A DNA stretch of 64,000 bases from positions 25,503-89,502 of the forward strand of contig CAJNYU010002712.1 in NCBI GenBank assembly GCA_905331475.1. Reading direction: 5' to 3'. Positions 1-11,599 of this stretch are shown here, in pieces. Every line of letters starts with the position of its first letter. Within the stretch, counting starts at the first letter, position 1. Source of the DNA: Rotaria socialis (taxonomy: Eukaryota; Rotifera; Eurotatoria; Philodinida; Philodinidae). The translations under genes and the position numbers were made by a program. The notes below the pieces were generated by a model. It worked only from the letters and a program-made list of their open reading frames with translations, made no database searches and was not told the DNA's origin.

Positions 1-1432
1 TGTTAATATACATAATGTTTCTTCAGATTGAAAATTTTTTTCTAATTCTTTAGGAGTTTCTCTGTTTGATTGATCTGTGAAATACTCCTTTACTAGTTTG
101 TAGACAAGTAATAAACGATCAATCGATAAATACAACGATAACCATCGAATTTTGATGTGCTTAATCAAGACCTGAAAAACATTATAAGAAAATACTGTTC
201 TGTTAGTCTTTCCTAGTGTATACTCCGTAGTCAAGAATACCTTACCTGAAAATTGTTTTCATAGAATTCATAGTAACTTTTGAGTTCTTGAACTCTCTTA
301 GTTGAACGAGAAAAATGAGCGTAGACCATCATAAGAAATTTTTCAACGTCAACGGTCAATTGCTGATGACCCCACTTCACCCCGTTATGCAGAATGTGAC
401 AATAACAATTTCCTTAATGAATCAATTATAAATTGACGATATACTGGCACTCTTTGACTCAGTTTACCTTTAAATAGATTTTCAACTTGATCATGAAATA
501 ATGTATAGACACTATGAGTATTGTCCATGTTAACATTTGTATTATCAGCTCCAATCGATGTAAGACCTTCCAAGGACAAACCAGATTTTTTAATTGCAGC
601 CTCAAGATTTTCAAAGGTATTCGTGGCTGATTCATCAGCATCGTCGATCAAATCAATTATACCTGTTAAGTATAGAAAAATCAAAGATTAACGTTTGTGG
701 AAAAGCCTGAACTGAAGCATAGAAACCTTTTTTCACCCCAAACTTTGAAAAATATTGCACACAAACTGGAAAAAGCTTTGTATTTCCTTTGTTCGATGCA
801 TCGAACATGATCGAAAAAAAACATGCTTCTTTCACTTCAATTAAAATTTGTTGAGTGAAATATGGAGCTAAAACATTAAGTGCAATGGATGAGCATTTTG
901 TTCGTCCACATGACATCGATTTTCCAATTGCAGAACAAGATGAAAAAATTGTTTTGATGACATTTGTGGTGCATTGTTGAGATGAATAAGAATGACCATG
1001 TTTCACTCCATGGTATACAAAAGTACCTTCTGCAGCTGCTACTTCTTCACTCTCTTTATTTGGCTTCATTGTTGACGTTATCAATTGTCGATTTATACTA
1101 AATGATTTCATGTTATGGATGTGTCTTTTCAACTTTATATGCCGATCAATATCATTCTTTCCACCATAATGGATTGAAAATTTTTCATTGCAGGCAATGC
1201 AGAGAGCTTTAGTTGAATCCGGTTTGTACTCTCGTAAAAATGATCCGAGTTGAGAATCAAGTAGCCACTGTAGATTAAACACGCCCTTTTTTTTCTTCTT
1301 TTCACAAGTATTTGAGGCGGCTTTGACATTTTTATTTTCATTCGATTTTAAAACTGGTGTTGTTGGTATCGATTCTTCATGATTATTATCATTATCATCA
1401 TTATCATCTTCAATTATTATCTCACTATCCAT
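1..1432 (-). CDS. hAT-family transposase, BED zinc finger type, 3' end off the window
   Basis: Four exons on the minus strand (1432-727, 662-468, 412-246, 171-1) are joined by introns of 64, 55 and 74 bp with GT...AG ends, and splicing keeps one frame throughout. The product has an acidic N-terminus, a BED-like zinc finger at residues ~55-105 (CIAC, then H98 and H103), and the RNase-H-like core of hAT transposases: FSIMFDASNKGN (first Asp near residue 211), TSIGADNTNVN (second Asp), CHILHN and the IRWLSLY motif. Known role of the family: cut-and-paste transposition, or a domesticated DNA-binding protein. The catalytic Glu region would lie beyond base 1. No stop or frameshift is seen in the visible part, so it could be an active element. 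A likely element terminus lies 430 bp upstream of the start (1862). The family call is firm; whether it is mobile or domesticated is open. Confidence 0.8.
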
Positions 1433-1734
1433 AACTTACAGAAATTTTGTTTAAACTATTGGGTTTGCGGTTCTTTTATGTAGATATAGTATATACAATT
1501 AGTTGAAAATAATTCACTATCAGTTGAGAACAGACTGGTGTTTTTACTTTACGAATAGAAAATTAGAGCACAGCCTCTCTTACATAGAAAAAGTTTTAGT
1601 GTTCTTCTTCCACTGATTTTATGAATCAGAAAATAATAGCGATGACTCACTGTATGTGCAAGCAATAAGAATTGCTTCAACAATTGCAGGTTTTATTCTG
1701 GATGCATTTTCAACTTGTAACATGTTTTATACGA

Positions 1735-1862
1735 AAAAGTGGAAAAAAGGAAAAAAAAGTAAAAAAGTAAAAAAGCGGAAAAAGCGGAACTGCGGAAAAA
1801 AAGCGGAAAAAAAGGAAAAAAGCGGAAACTTTCCGCAAAAAGCGGAAGAGGTGGCAACCCTG
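1735..1862 (-). mobile_element. probable 5' terminus of the hAT element, GCGGAAA-rich
   Basis: Read on the minus strand from 1862 the sequence starts CAGGGTTGCCACCTC, a typical hAT terminal-repeat opening, followed by repeated GCGGAAA/TTTCCGC units. It lies upstream of the transposase start in the correct orientation. The 8 bp outside it (1863-1870, ATTCGCAC) would be the target duplication, but the partner end lies off the window, so this cannot be confirmed. The rest of 1433-2045 holds no gene. Confidence 0.5.
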
Positions 1863-2045
1863 ATTCGCACCCTCAAGAAAAACTTTAAGAATTACTATCT
1901 AAGTTAATATAATATTGAGAACACCACCTGATGAAGTCAAGCCAAGACAGAAACAACTGTTGTCGTGGTACGGCATTCGAATTTCTAAGCACACACCCTC
2001 AAGATATGATAGTAAGATTAGTTGCAAAAGTTATGTCAATATAAA

Positions 2046-4025
2046 TTAGTTCAAGTAGAATAATCGATAAAAAGCCAGAAAACTAAAATGTAACACACAT
2101 ATGGTTGTTTGATGAAAGATATCGAAGAACAATCCTGCTTCCGATTTATTTATACAAACGTTTTCGTCGGGTATTGGTGACAGCTTTTCGTTGAGAAAAC
2201 TTCGATAGACTTGTCGATGATACAGTGGCTGTGGACCACGATAACTTTCAAAAAATAAATCATCACGAAAAGCTTCAAAATCATAGCCGAAAATCAAAAT
2301 CGGTTGTCGGAATACGGTCCAAGTAACATTTTCTTTGCATGATGGTGTAGTCAACGATCCTTCATATCGCCAAAATTCAGTTAAATTGCTTCCCATAAGT
2401 AAATTCAAAGTTAAATCAACTGTGGCAGAACTATTTTCCTCCATTAGATGACGTGCAGTATCAAAATAAGTTTGCCAATGTTGCTCCATTGCAACAGCTT
2501 TTGATCTATTTCTCGGATACACTTGATGCCTTGTGCTATCTTCGGTTTCCATTAAAAAGCCCAAGACAGCAAGCTGACCTGTTTCAGCGTGATGATACAC
2601 AAAATGACTTTCACCAGCAGATTTATCACCATTCCTAAATGGACATATTTTTCAATAAGTACTTGTGCTTCATATGAATAGTTATTCTTCCTCATTCGCT
2701 TATGTACCAAAATATATTGTAAGTTAGAATAGGATTTTCTTAACCCTTTCCAGCCCGCTGTTTGGAAATTGTCGTACCCCCCTGGGGAAAATGTTGCCAT
2801 ATGGCAACACCGGGCCGGAAAGGGTTAAAAATCGAAAAATATTCTCAGTCATTGATTTATTGATAAAGCTTCAGGGTGGTGAATAACGAAAAATCGAAGC
2901 CCAGGTCTCAATTTTTCTGGTGAAATGTTGAATTCTATGAGTCACCAATCTAAAAAACAAAAAAAGTTAGCTGAAATTCACGAAACGAGGCCACAGAACG
3001 TCAACAGACTGACATAAACTAGTTTCCTTTGTTTTTTTTAGCAATATTCAATTCTTCAGCAAATTGATTGAAATGGTAAATTCGATTTCTTTTGGTCTGA
3101 AAGAAATTCTGACTAATTATTATAACAGTTTAGAAACGATGATAAAATGGTAATAATTTACAAATCAATGTAATCTATAACGGGGTGAAGAAAAATGTAC
3201 GAATTAGTGGTTAATTAAGAGCACGTTATCAATTTCTTAGAATTCATCTCAACATTTTTCTCTTACTGTGTTCAAGGTAGGGGTGAGAAGTTATTGTTAT
3301 CTTGTTGTTATTAACAACAATAGCAATATCTTTTCTCGATAGTTATTTATTATAAATAGCAGATAAACAACAAATAACTTTTTTTTTCTGAAAACTGAGT
3401 TTACTGTTTATATTGGTTATACCATGCGAATTAGCACTATTGAAGTTAAAAATGTGTTCTCTAGTAATTATAAGCTCATATATCGGATACAATTAGAATA
3501 TTCAGCTAGCTGAGACAGAATCTTTTTTAGAAAAAAAAAGTTATTTGTTATTTATCTGTTATTGATAACAATAACAATAACAGTAAATTCACGTCCCTAG
3601 TTCAAGGTCATGACTGCTTCCGATTCATATACTTACACCTGATGTTCACTTCCACTATTGTCATTCGGTCCCCAATGAAGATGAAAACTATCAAAAATAT
3701 ATCTTCCCTTCAAATTTCCACCCGTTAATGATATTGGTGTTGGACTATTCGGTACTGCTGTTATTGTATGTCCATTATTTGTGAGTTTGAACTTGACTGG
3801 TTCGTAATAAATAGATGTTAACTCGAATCGGCTAAAAGTTTGGGAGACTGTACATTTTGTTCGAATATTAATTGGCGATTGGTTTTTCCCACCACACGCT
3901 ACATAGTTTTTTTTCCAAACGTCAGGCCCATGCTTACCATAATCCCAGTCGGCACTCGCGATTGCATTGTTCAATATTAATATAAGTATAAATAGATGTA
4001 GCATCTGATGATACATTAATAACAT
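2046..4025 (-). CDS. secreted alpha-carbonic anhydrase, possibly membrane-anchored
   Basis: Two exons: 4025-3637 and 2634-2046, separated by a 1002-bp intron; splicing joins SEHQV to NGDKSAGESH in frame and gives ~325 residues. Alpha-carbonic anhydrases convert CO2 and water to bicarbonate with an active-site zinc. Visible: signal peptide (residues ~1-24), QSPINI, proton-shuttle His in NNGHTI (H86), zinc ligands H115 and H117 in FHLHWG and H140 in GESHFVYHH, and the SLTTPSC substrate-pocket segment. A cysteine near residue 44 and the one in TTPSC fit the disulfide of extracellular isoforms. The C-terminus (TTICVLHFSFLAFYRL...) is hydrophobic, suggesting a GPI anchor or membrane tail. All catalytic residues are present. 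The intron is about 20 times longer than most others here because it has taken up at least two transposable elements. Confidence 0.88.
2740..2828. mobile_element. 89-bp TTAA-flanked MITE, piggyBac-like
   Basis: TTAA (2740-2743) is followed by CCCTTTCCAGCCCG; the other end is CGGGCCGGAAAGGG followed by TTAA (2825-2828). The 14-bp terminal repeats differ at one position. TTAA duplication with a CCC... terminus is the signature of piggyBac-type elements. There is no coding capacity, and an inner GTTGCCATATGGCAAC palindrome is present. It sits in the carbonic anhydrase intron. Confidence 0.7.
3270..3607. mobile_element. 322-bp hAT MITE with perfect 8-bp target duplication
   Basis: The element (3278-3599) begins TAGGGGTGAG and ends ...CGTCCCTA, with sub-terminal GTTATTGTTATC repeats inverted at the two ends. 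It is flanked on both sides by GTTCAAGG (3270-3277 and 3600-3607), an exact 8-bp duplication as made by hAT transposases. No ORF. It lies in the carbonic anhydrase intron. Confidence 0.85.
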
Positions 4026-7000
4026 TGCATTAATTTGATTGGTCGTTTGTTTAACCTTTGAGAAAAACTAAACAAAAATTAGCAAACATGACACTGATCT
4101 TCGACTCGACAGTGAAATCAATCATTTTTATAATTGGAAAAGTCGCACCTACTACTTCAAGTAAACTGTATTTGTACTAGATAAGCGTTGATACTGGCCA
4201 AAAGATGAAAACTGATCTTTTAGCTCTTTTCAGATTCAAGTATTTGGAAAAATAGACATTTCGTAAAAGAAACTATTGCAGCGAAAAAGAGAAAAAGCTT
4301 ACCTCTACCGTTATACGCGGCACTAATGTTAGTCGAGCTACTTCATTCTAAATCGTTATGACAAATGGAGAGGCATAGTTTAGTGTTTTACTACACTATA
4401 TTTATTCAACTATACTCTACATCCACGTGTATTCATCTAATACAAAACATACGCTTATATACGCCACCGAGAAAGAAGAAAAAGGAAGAAATGGATGTAT
4501 ATCCGAGTAACAGGAAGGCTAATTATAAAAGAGAATTGATACATCGATGCTATTATAATCGCCTTGGCCGAACAGAAGGAAAGAAGAAGATGACCAATGA
4601 CAAGAAGAGAGTAGTTGAGAACGACACAACTCTGTCCTCTAGTTTTTCACACATCAGGGACAAGGATAAACTATTGTTACCGGATTTATGAGAAATAGTA
4701 TTTAACTAGCTTCGTACATAATTTAGCGTTACCAATATTGACACAACTATTTCGTGAGCAAAAATTTCTTGAGAGTACATAAATAGTGATTTCAATTCAA
4801 TCTACTCGGGCATACATTTTTCTACCGGTTTTTTGAAGATCTTTGCATTGCCAGTCTCGGAAAACTTCTTAAGAAGCGTCTACAGTTTCACAGAGTAGTC
4901 TTTACACGGCTCGTGAATGCCTCGATAGCGAAAAATGTTGACCTTAAATAGTATAGTCAAGCAATGTGATCAACTACTATGCAGATCTACTTATATTTCT
5001 GGATAATCAATATAAATCAATCCTACTTTTAAAAGGTTTCACGCGCAACACAAACTATATAATAGCCTGCATAAGAACATTTTCTGTTTGCATCTACAAT
5101 CAAGTAACATCACGCAGCAAGCTCTCTCATAGCTAAGACTTGATAAGATAACATTTTGTTGTCAGCACTCATATATGATATGCAGCTTCAATTTGGAAAA
5201 AAATTACTTGTAAAAAAAAAGATAACGGCAAATATTGCAGTGCACGTGTTTTTATATCATGTTGCGTTTATAGTTGTTCTTGTCGATTGGAGTTTGTTTA
5301 CTTTAATATCCTTTTGCCAAAATATCTTCACCTGGATCATCTATCGAGTAATTACTGGCTGATAATTGTTCTTTATCAAGGTACTTTTGAACATAAATAA
5401 ATTGTTCTGATGGCTCACAAAAACAACTTGTACAAAACAGCGTTTCAATTCATTTTCTTAATGCCACCTATTTTTCCTAGACATTTAACGCACTTTTTTC
5501 ATTGAAAACGCTACAAAGAAGATCGAGAATGTGTTTTGACGGATGCGTTGAATCTTTCTAAAATTAATTTTTTTCTTCATAATCTTAGGTAACCTTTTCT
5601 ATAAGACTTTTCAGTACTTCCTGTCAGGTCGCTAAGCGCATAAGGAATCCGTGAAATGGCTCCATATGAGTTTTCTGACGGCAATATTGCATGAATTTTG
5701 AATATTTTACTAATAACTTAAACTCCGATTTTTACGAAAAGTTCTTAGAGACTATGCCTTATTTTATTGCTCTACCACAGAAACCTGCGAGTTTGTAGAG
5801 GTGATTAAACACGAAATTGTTTTCTTCAGTTGGAAAACACGAGCAATAGTTTGAGTCGTCCGAAAAAAACTCGAAGTTATTTTTTTAGTTATAACGTATT
5901 TATCCTCATTGATAAATATTATTTAAACATTCATTGGGCTTATTCTATTGTAGCTGGTAAACTAGTTACCTGCTTTGATTTCAGACTTTTTACAATAAAT
6001 AGAATCTACTCTGATCGATCAAATATTGTTTAACGTGGATAGTAAAATGAATTTAGCAAATATTTCCGATTGCAATTTCTTTTTCCAACGTATAGTTTTT
6101 AAGTTAGCAATTCAAAACAAAAGTGCTATATGGCACGAATTGGTTATACATTCGTGTATATCGAGTCCATCGGGCAAGATATTGTGAGGGTGAGGATGTG
6201 ATTTTAAAAAGGAAAAAGCATCTTCTCTCGATACAATCAAGAATGTCCTCAATTTGAGTTCTATAAATTGAAAAATACTTATCAAAAGTCGAAAACGTTT
6301 TTGCTAATAAAGCATTGTTTCCCTGTGTATGAAATGAATAGCAGTGATCAAGCTTTACTTACCTCCATCTATTCGATGTTTCGTTTTGTCGTTCAGCAAA
6401 TGTCAACAAACGTCAAACTGCAAAGTTGAGGCATTGAGTTATATACGACTACAAACTTTTTCTTCTTATTATTCATCGTCTGCCTACACACTGCGAGAGC
6501 AAGCGATTTTAAACCCTAGTCAACTCTCCCTAGAAGAATCCCCAGGGAGTCCCCTGACAAATCCCCGGGGACTCCCTGGGGATTCTTCTAGGGAGAGTTG
6601 ACTAGTGCACTAGCAGAGTATAACGAAAATGCAAGGAATAACAGCAGAAAGGATATCTTATTGAAAGAATAGCTCTATCTATATCGGTGAATATAGAAAC
6701 ATTGATACATTAGGTTTGGGATACAATTCCCTAAAAGAAAATTGACGAGCAAATCATATTCCGTTTTGTACAATTCTATCAACGGTACCAAACGATAAAT
6801 ATCTACTCCTTTAAAGCTTCATTTACGTTAAGCTCGCCATACATTTATAAAAAAAACTTCAGTAATTTACTTGATTTCTATCCTGAATTATGATTGTTGA
6901 GGGTTTGTGACTTTAGTTTTTTGTTAAAATGCTGTCTCTACGAAACATTCGAAAAATATCCATTTATCACGCACGTTGTCATCTTTTGAATTTTGTGACT

Positions 7001-8391
7001 TAAATATCTCGTAAAGGGATTGATCGATTTGCGTAAGAAGTCAAGTTGTTTGCATGTCTTAATACTAAGGTACTAGAAGACTGAGTCTGAATGTTTCGTA
7101 ATGGTAAAATGGAATATCTCAGTCAAATGAAAGCTAAGCCCTATGAGAATATGAAATTCGTTTTTATTATACGAACGCTCGTTTTTCGTATCAATTCTAC
7201 AAATAAAATACGATTCAAACTCACATATATAAGGAATTAAAGAAAGTATATATTGCATTCATTCTATTTCTTCAAGCGTTTATCAACTCTTTTGCAGATC
7301 ATATTGTCTTAAAAAAAGGCGACCATGGCCATTCTTCTCTACAGTTTTATGAGTTTTATTTAGTTCTAAACATATTCCTAGGCACTAAAAAGGACACCAA
7401 GTCAGAACCAAAAAAGAGCACTTTACATAAATAGAACCAAGAAATAATTCTGTTCGATACTTTCTTGTAGATAGTACTTTTCTGTTGAAAAATGGAAAAT
7501 CTAGAATCAATATTTCAATAGTCGAAACTAGAACAATATTGTTGAATCTCAAGGCTATACAAATTTTTTCGCAACTTTGAAAATAATAGCCATCATGTGG
7601 CATTTCATAGATAACTATTCGGCAATAACATAGCCTATCGAGTTTACTCCTCTAACTATTGTACTTCTGAATTATTGCAATATATAAACAGTAAGAATTT
7701 TAAATCCAATATTTTTCTGTTTCGCTAGCATACAAAAGGGTGATTGTGTTTTGAAATGAATCAATTTATTATCTATCTCTTGTATCATGTAGGAATTAGC
7801 GAACAAATATTAAAAAAAGAGAAGACAGCATTATTACCATTTGGCGAAAGCTAAACGATTAATTATGCTGTGATTGGATTTTTCCGGATGCATGGCGATC
7901 GAAGATTTCTGAATGACTGATGATTATAGATGATTAGTAGCTTAGCTGTTCAACGACAGCACACCATGATTATATATATGACTTGTTTCTGGAGGAATAC
8001 ATTACTGATTAATATTTGCTTTTACCATTCGCTCGTTTGAAAATCGTGAAATATTATTTTTTAATATGTGATGCATGTTAGACAAACAGTGATGAAGTTA
8101 TGGGAAGACATCTCCAGTGCGACTCATTGAAAAATATTCGACCTTCATACAGCTGATTTGTTCTTTTGAAAATCTGCCTTGATGAGTCATCGATTGATGA
8201 TGTGTCGTCAAAGTAGAAGAAAAAGTTGCGCAATGGCAGTTCTGTTTATAAAGTAACACAACCACGGAGTAACAGAATCTTCAATTTTATATAAACGGCT
8301 ACGGAAAATGTCTGCATTACTCAAGAAATCTCAAGTTATTATTGATTTAAATAAAATATAAAATTATGAAGATACTTCAGAAATAAAACGA
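4026..8391. other. gene-free stretch
   Basis: Only short ORFs without recognisable motifs occur here and I see no consistent splice-linked exons. The upstream part will contain the carbonic anhydrase promoter and the last few hundred bases that of the oxygenase. The one clear structure is the hairpin at 6516-6605. Confidence 0.5.
6516..6605. mobile_element. perfect 39-bp inverted repeat, GC-rich hairpin MITE
   Basis: Bases 6516-6554 and 6567-6605 are perfect reverse complements around a 12-base loop. The termini are TA|GTCAACTCTCCC and GGGAGAGTTGAC|TA, so the repeat can be read as a TA-flanked Tc1/mariner-type MITE. Inside, CTCCCTAG, CCCAGGGAG and CCCCGGGG are themselves self-complementary. 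The high GC is unlike the surroundings. It has no coding capacity. Confidence 0.65.
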
Positions 8392-9414
8392 ATGGAAACT
8401 GAATTCGAATCGAACGGTTGGTGTTTTGTTCTTCTACCAAATGAACTCATTTTGAATTCAAATTTAACCAAAAAACTGTTAAAGTTTTTTGAATTTTACG
8501 ATGCTAAGAGTGTATTTTCGCAACGGCAGCAAATTTATGGCTACTCAAAAGTGAATCATAAAGAAGGTATCAAACTCTTGACTGGAAGCTATTTTGGTCA
8601 ATTTGCAAGTAAAGCATTAGTACCAATAACACTTGTAGAACCATTAAATTATCTTTCACAAGTATTCGATGCTGTAACAAAGCGTTTGATTGAACTTCTT
8701 GATCAGAATTCAGTATTTCAACAGGAACCATCTTTATTATCTCTCATTGGACGTGCTGATCTTCCTTTACAAGATGAACATTTTGGTATGCTTGATATTG
8801 TAAACTATTTCAATGTAAAAAGTGGTTTTCAACCACCTAAAGATGGACAAACAACTGAAGAAGTTAATTGCGTTCCACATTATGATCCAGGTCTACTTTC
8901 AATTAGTATTCTATCGACACATGAAGGACTTCAGTTGAAAAATCTGATCAGTAACGAATGGGTAGATGGGCCTTTGGAAACGAATATGGGTGTTATATGG
9001 TTAGGAGAAGCAGCATCTAGAATAACAGAAAATCGTCTTAAACCAGGTATTCATCGAGTTATTTATCCTCAAGTATCAAAATCTCGACTTACAATATGGT
9101 ATGAATTATGTACAATTGAACAATTAAAAAATATAAGTGCTGAGAACAAAAATGAAGTAATGAATAACGGAACTGTTACATTTAAAAATCTTCCTTGGTT
9201 ACCTCCAATGACTGTTTCGTCTGGTGAGACAAAACTTGATTTTTTGAAACGAGTTGAAATAGCAGCTGGTTTATCAATGAGTAAAACAGGTCCGCCGACT
9301 TATCAACTTGAAAAACATGTCATTACATATCCAATCACTGGATGGAAAGATCGATTTAAGAATATGCTGATGTATGCAATAAATGTTTTCGCGAATGTTC
9401 AACAGAAGAACTAA
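8392..9414 (+). CDS. 2-oxoglutarate/Fe(II)-dependent oxygenase, isopenicillin-N-synthase-like fold
   Basis: Single uninterrupted ORF of 340 residues. Enzymes of this family use Fe(II), O2 and usually 2-oxoglutarate to hydroxylate or desaturate small molecules; the substrate cannot be read from sequence. Visible: the HxD iron motif (H163, D165 in PHYDPGLL), the distal iron ligand H221 in GIHRV, and SRLTIWYE with R232 placed where the 2-oxoglutarate carboxylate is bound. The facial triad is therefore complete. Residues ~280-340 are a family-specific tail. ATG 8392 is the first in-frame Met. CTTCAG 13 bp before it is a possible splice or trans-splice acceptor. The lack of introns, in a region where most genes have 50-bp introns, could reflect retroposition or horizontal acquisition; it is not proof of either. 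Confidence 0.8.
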   Translation: METEFESNGWCFVLLPNELILNSNLTKKLLKFFEFYDAKSVFSQRQQIYGYSKVNHKEGIKLLTGSYFGQFASKALVPITLVEPLNYLSQVFDAVTKRLIELLDQNSVFQQEPSLLSLIGRADLPLQDEHFGMLDIVNYFNVKSGFQPPKDGQTTEEVNCVPHYDPGLLSISILSTHEGLQLKNLISNEWVDGPLETNMGVIWLGEAASRITENRLKPGIHRVIYPQVSKSRLTIWYELCTIEQLKNISAENKNEVMNNGTVTFKNLPWLPPMTVSSGETKLDFLKRVEIAAGLSMSKTGPPTYQLEKHVITYPITGWKDRFKNMLMYAINVFANVQQKN

Positions 9415-9539
9415 TTAGATTCGCAGTGCAGAGTTCGAAATCAATGTTGTTGCATTTATTTTAAACATCTCAGAAGCATCACAATCGAAATAATAATTAG
9501 TACCAAACTTGTTTTCTTCTTTTTTCTGAAGTTTACCCA

Positions 9540-9655
9540 TGTTGCGAATACCGGATCATTTTTTGCGGTAAACTGCGGTATTTTATCCGTTCTGCGGTAA
9601 TGGGAGCCGGTAACCGGATCGGTAAAACCGCGGTTAACTGCCGATTTTCATGCGG
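9540..9655. repeat. GCGGTAA/TTACCGC-rich short repeat
   Basis: Contains many imperfect copies of GCGGTAA, CGGTAACCGG and ACCGCGG in both orientations within ~115 bp, in otherwise AT-rich DNA. It resembles the internally repetitive termini of hAT-type MITEs, like the GCGGAAA block near 1.8 kb. I could not define ends or a target duplication. The rest of 9420-10415 shows no gene. Confidence 0.45.
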
Positions 9656-10157
9656 CTTTTATTACATGGGTAAGAACTTGATAACTGAAACGAAGATGGA
9701 TATATTGTTGTGTCGATATTGATGGCACGCTTCGATGACTCTCCTTCCTTCTCTTTCTGTTCTCATTCCATTGTTCTAATGTATCTCTCTCCTGTCTCTC
9801 TTCTATCTCTCTCCTATATATACGTGCGTCATGTATGAAGTTGTTACACTCTGGAGATGTCAGATGACACAATACACCATCATGCCGACGGACATAGGCG
9901 ACACTCTCTAGTTTTGTCGTTACACTCTGGATAACTTGAAGTAGCCTAATAAATATCTTTGCCGAGAGTGGCACAAGCTACTCTAATCAAGTTGTTCGTT
10001 ACAATTGTGATCCATTATAATGATTGCATTGTCATTTTACGGGCAACAGGATACGCACGAAAGTCTCATTAATAAACTTGCTACAGCCTAATTAAAGAAG
10101 AGTAAGATGGTGTTATTGAATACTCACAACTATAAGACGATGATTGTGATTTCAAAT

Positions 10158-10183
10158 TTGGGGTGTGGGTGTGGGTGGGTGCG
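10158..10183 (+). repeat. short TGTGGG-type array, telomere-like
   Basis: GGGGTGTGGGTGTGGGTGGG carries consecutive TGTGGG units, the telomeric hexamer reported for bdelloid rotifers. A shorter degenerate tract (GGGTGTAGGTGTGGG) lies near 10330. With so few units this is probably a chance or interstitial G-rich tract and not a telomere. Confidence 0.35.
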
Positions 10184-10418
10184 TTTTAGCATACTACGGC
10201 CGGTTTCATCTTTGCTGAAGCGACTCATAAGGCAGCTTACATCTTTTCAATTATTCGAAATGGTCTAGAGATCACAAATAAGTTATTTGACCTCAGATAC
10301 ATATCTAAGTATTTCGAGTGGAAATTCTGGGTGTAGGTGTGGGTATGATAAGCAACCCCAATACAGATTGTATTTCATAATTACAAAGTAATTATCACGT
10401 GGCTAAGTATTAGTATAG

Positions 10419-11594
10419 GGTGAGTCCATGGGAATCCTACCACTTTTTGGGAAAAGTTTCTTTCTCAATTTTTTCGCGGAAATGACCAAACAGAGCTAGA
10501 AAACGTGTTTCATCAAAAACAAATGGTAACCTTTCTAATAAAAGTTGTGACTTCTAGGTCGTTTTCTCGGTACATATCGTTATTTTGACAGCAGTGCCCA
10601 AGAACTGAGAAATAGGAAGTCCTAATCTGCCGAGGAATTGTTAGTGCCGCTGTGATAATTCGTAGAGAAAATAGGAATCAACCATTGGTTCGCTCACAAT
10701 TCCACCATTCACGAAAGTCGCGATATTACTCTTTTTTTATATAATTTGTGCACGGAACTATTGATTCTCACAATTTTGTAGGTGAAGATTTGTCTGAGAA
10801 CAAAAATTATTGTGAATATTCCATTTTTTTATCTTCAGTACGCAATGAACTGTAGGGAAACTGAAGAGGAATTCCTAATTCTCAGCCCTTGGGCACCCCT
10901 CAATTTTTTCAATAAGTAACTAAAATAATTACTAATTTTTTACATACACAACGTAGAAACGATCTATACGAATTCCTATCGATCAATATTTCTCGTATAT
11001 TATCAGATACCAAACTGTAGCACTTGAAAAGGTCTATCGAGTCATGCTAATATTAGCTCGACTGGTCACGGTTTTGCTTGATGAAAACTCTGATTACTAT
11101 TAATGATTAGACTCTGTGTACATGCAGCATTCATGGACTGATTCTACTGGCTTAGTCACTGGAAAATCAAGCTTTTAAGGAATGAATACACTAAAAGTAT
11201 TGTTTATAAGAGTTCTAGACAGGTATTATCACATTTTTCAAGGCGACCGATTTCTCCACAAAACCCCCATCCTTATTTTCGTTAGAAGTTACTCCTGGTT
11301 TTTGCGATAGAAAACGTTTCTTGGAGTCCTTTGATCAATTCATGAAAAACAAAAGGATCTGGAAGATCTCATTCATCTGTTTGGTTCACTTCTATTAATG
11401 TGCAGTCACTAGAGCTCTTCAAACACAACGATGTGTACCGAGAAAACGACCTAGAAGTCACAACTTTTATCAGAAAAGTTACCATTTGTTTTTGAAGAAA
11501 CACTCTTTCTAGCTCTGTTTGGTCATTTCCGCGAAAAAAAATTGAGAAAAAAACCTTTTTCCAAAAAGTGGTAGGAGTCCCACGGACTTACCCA
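10419..11594. mobile_element. 1.2-kb non-autonomous DNA transposon with ~160-bp inverted repeats
   Basis: Bases ~10419-10580 (starting GGGTGAGTCCATGGGA) match the reverse complement of ~11435-11592 (GGGTAAGTCCGTGGGA) over about 160 bp with modest divergence, sharing CCTACCACTTTTTGG, CGCGGAAATGACC, AACAAATGGTAAC and GTCGTTTTCTCGGTACA. No transposase ORF lies inside. No clear target duplication: left flank AGTATA, right flank ATTTAT. A second inverted-repeat element is nested at 10594-10897. Confidence 0.75.
10594..10897. mobile_element. 304-bp inverted-repeat element nested inside the larger one
   Basis: GTGCCCAAGAACTGAGAAATAGG (10594 onward) pairs with ...CCTAATTCTCAGCCCTTGGGCAC ending at 10897, i.e. 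~30-bp terminal repeats with a few mismatches. It lies just inside the left arm of the 10419-11594 element, so it is either a younger insertion or the core of a composite element. No coding capacity. Confidence 0.55.
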
Positions 11595-11599
11595 TTTAT

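Noticed and set aside
1656-1907. Lys-rich 83-codon ORF
   Set aside because: Translation of the GCGGAAA/poly-A tract at the hAT terminus.
6344-6601. 85-codon ORF crossing the hairpin
   Set aside because: Its C-terminus is the palindrome itself; no domain and no splice support.
9648-9974. 108-codon minus-strand ORF rich in Arg/Glu
   Set aside because: No motif, no linked exons, and its end lies in repeat sequence.
10158-10183. Telomere or chromosome end
   Set aside because: Only a few TGTGGG units, embedded in ordinary sequence on both sides.
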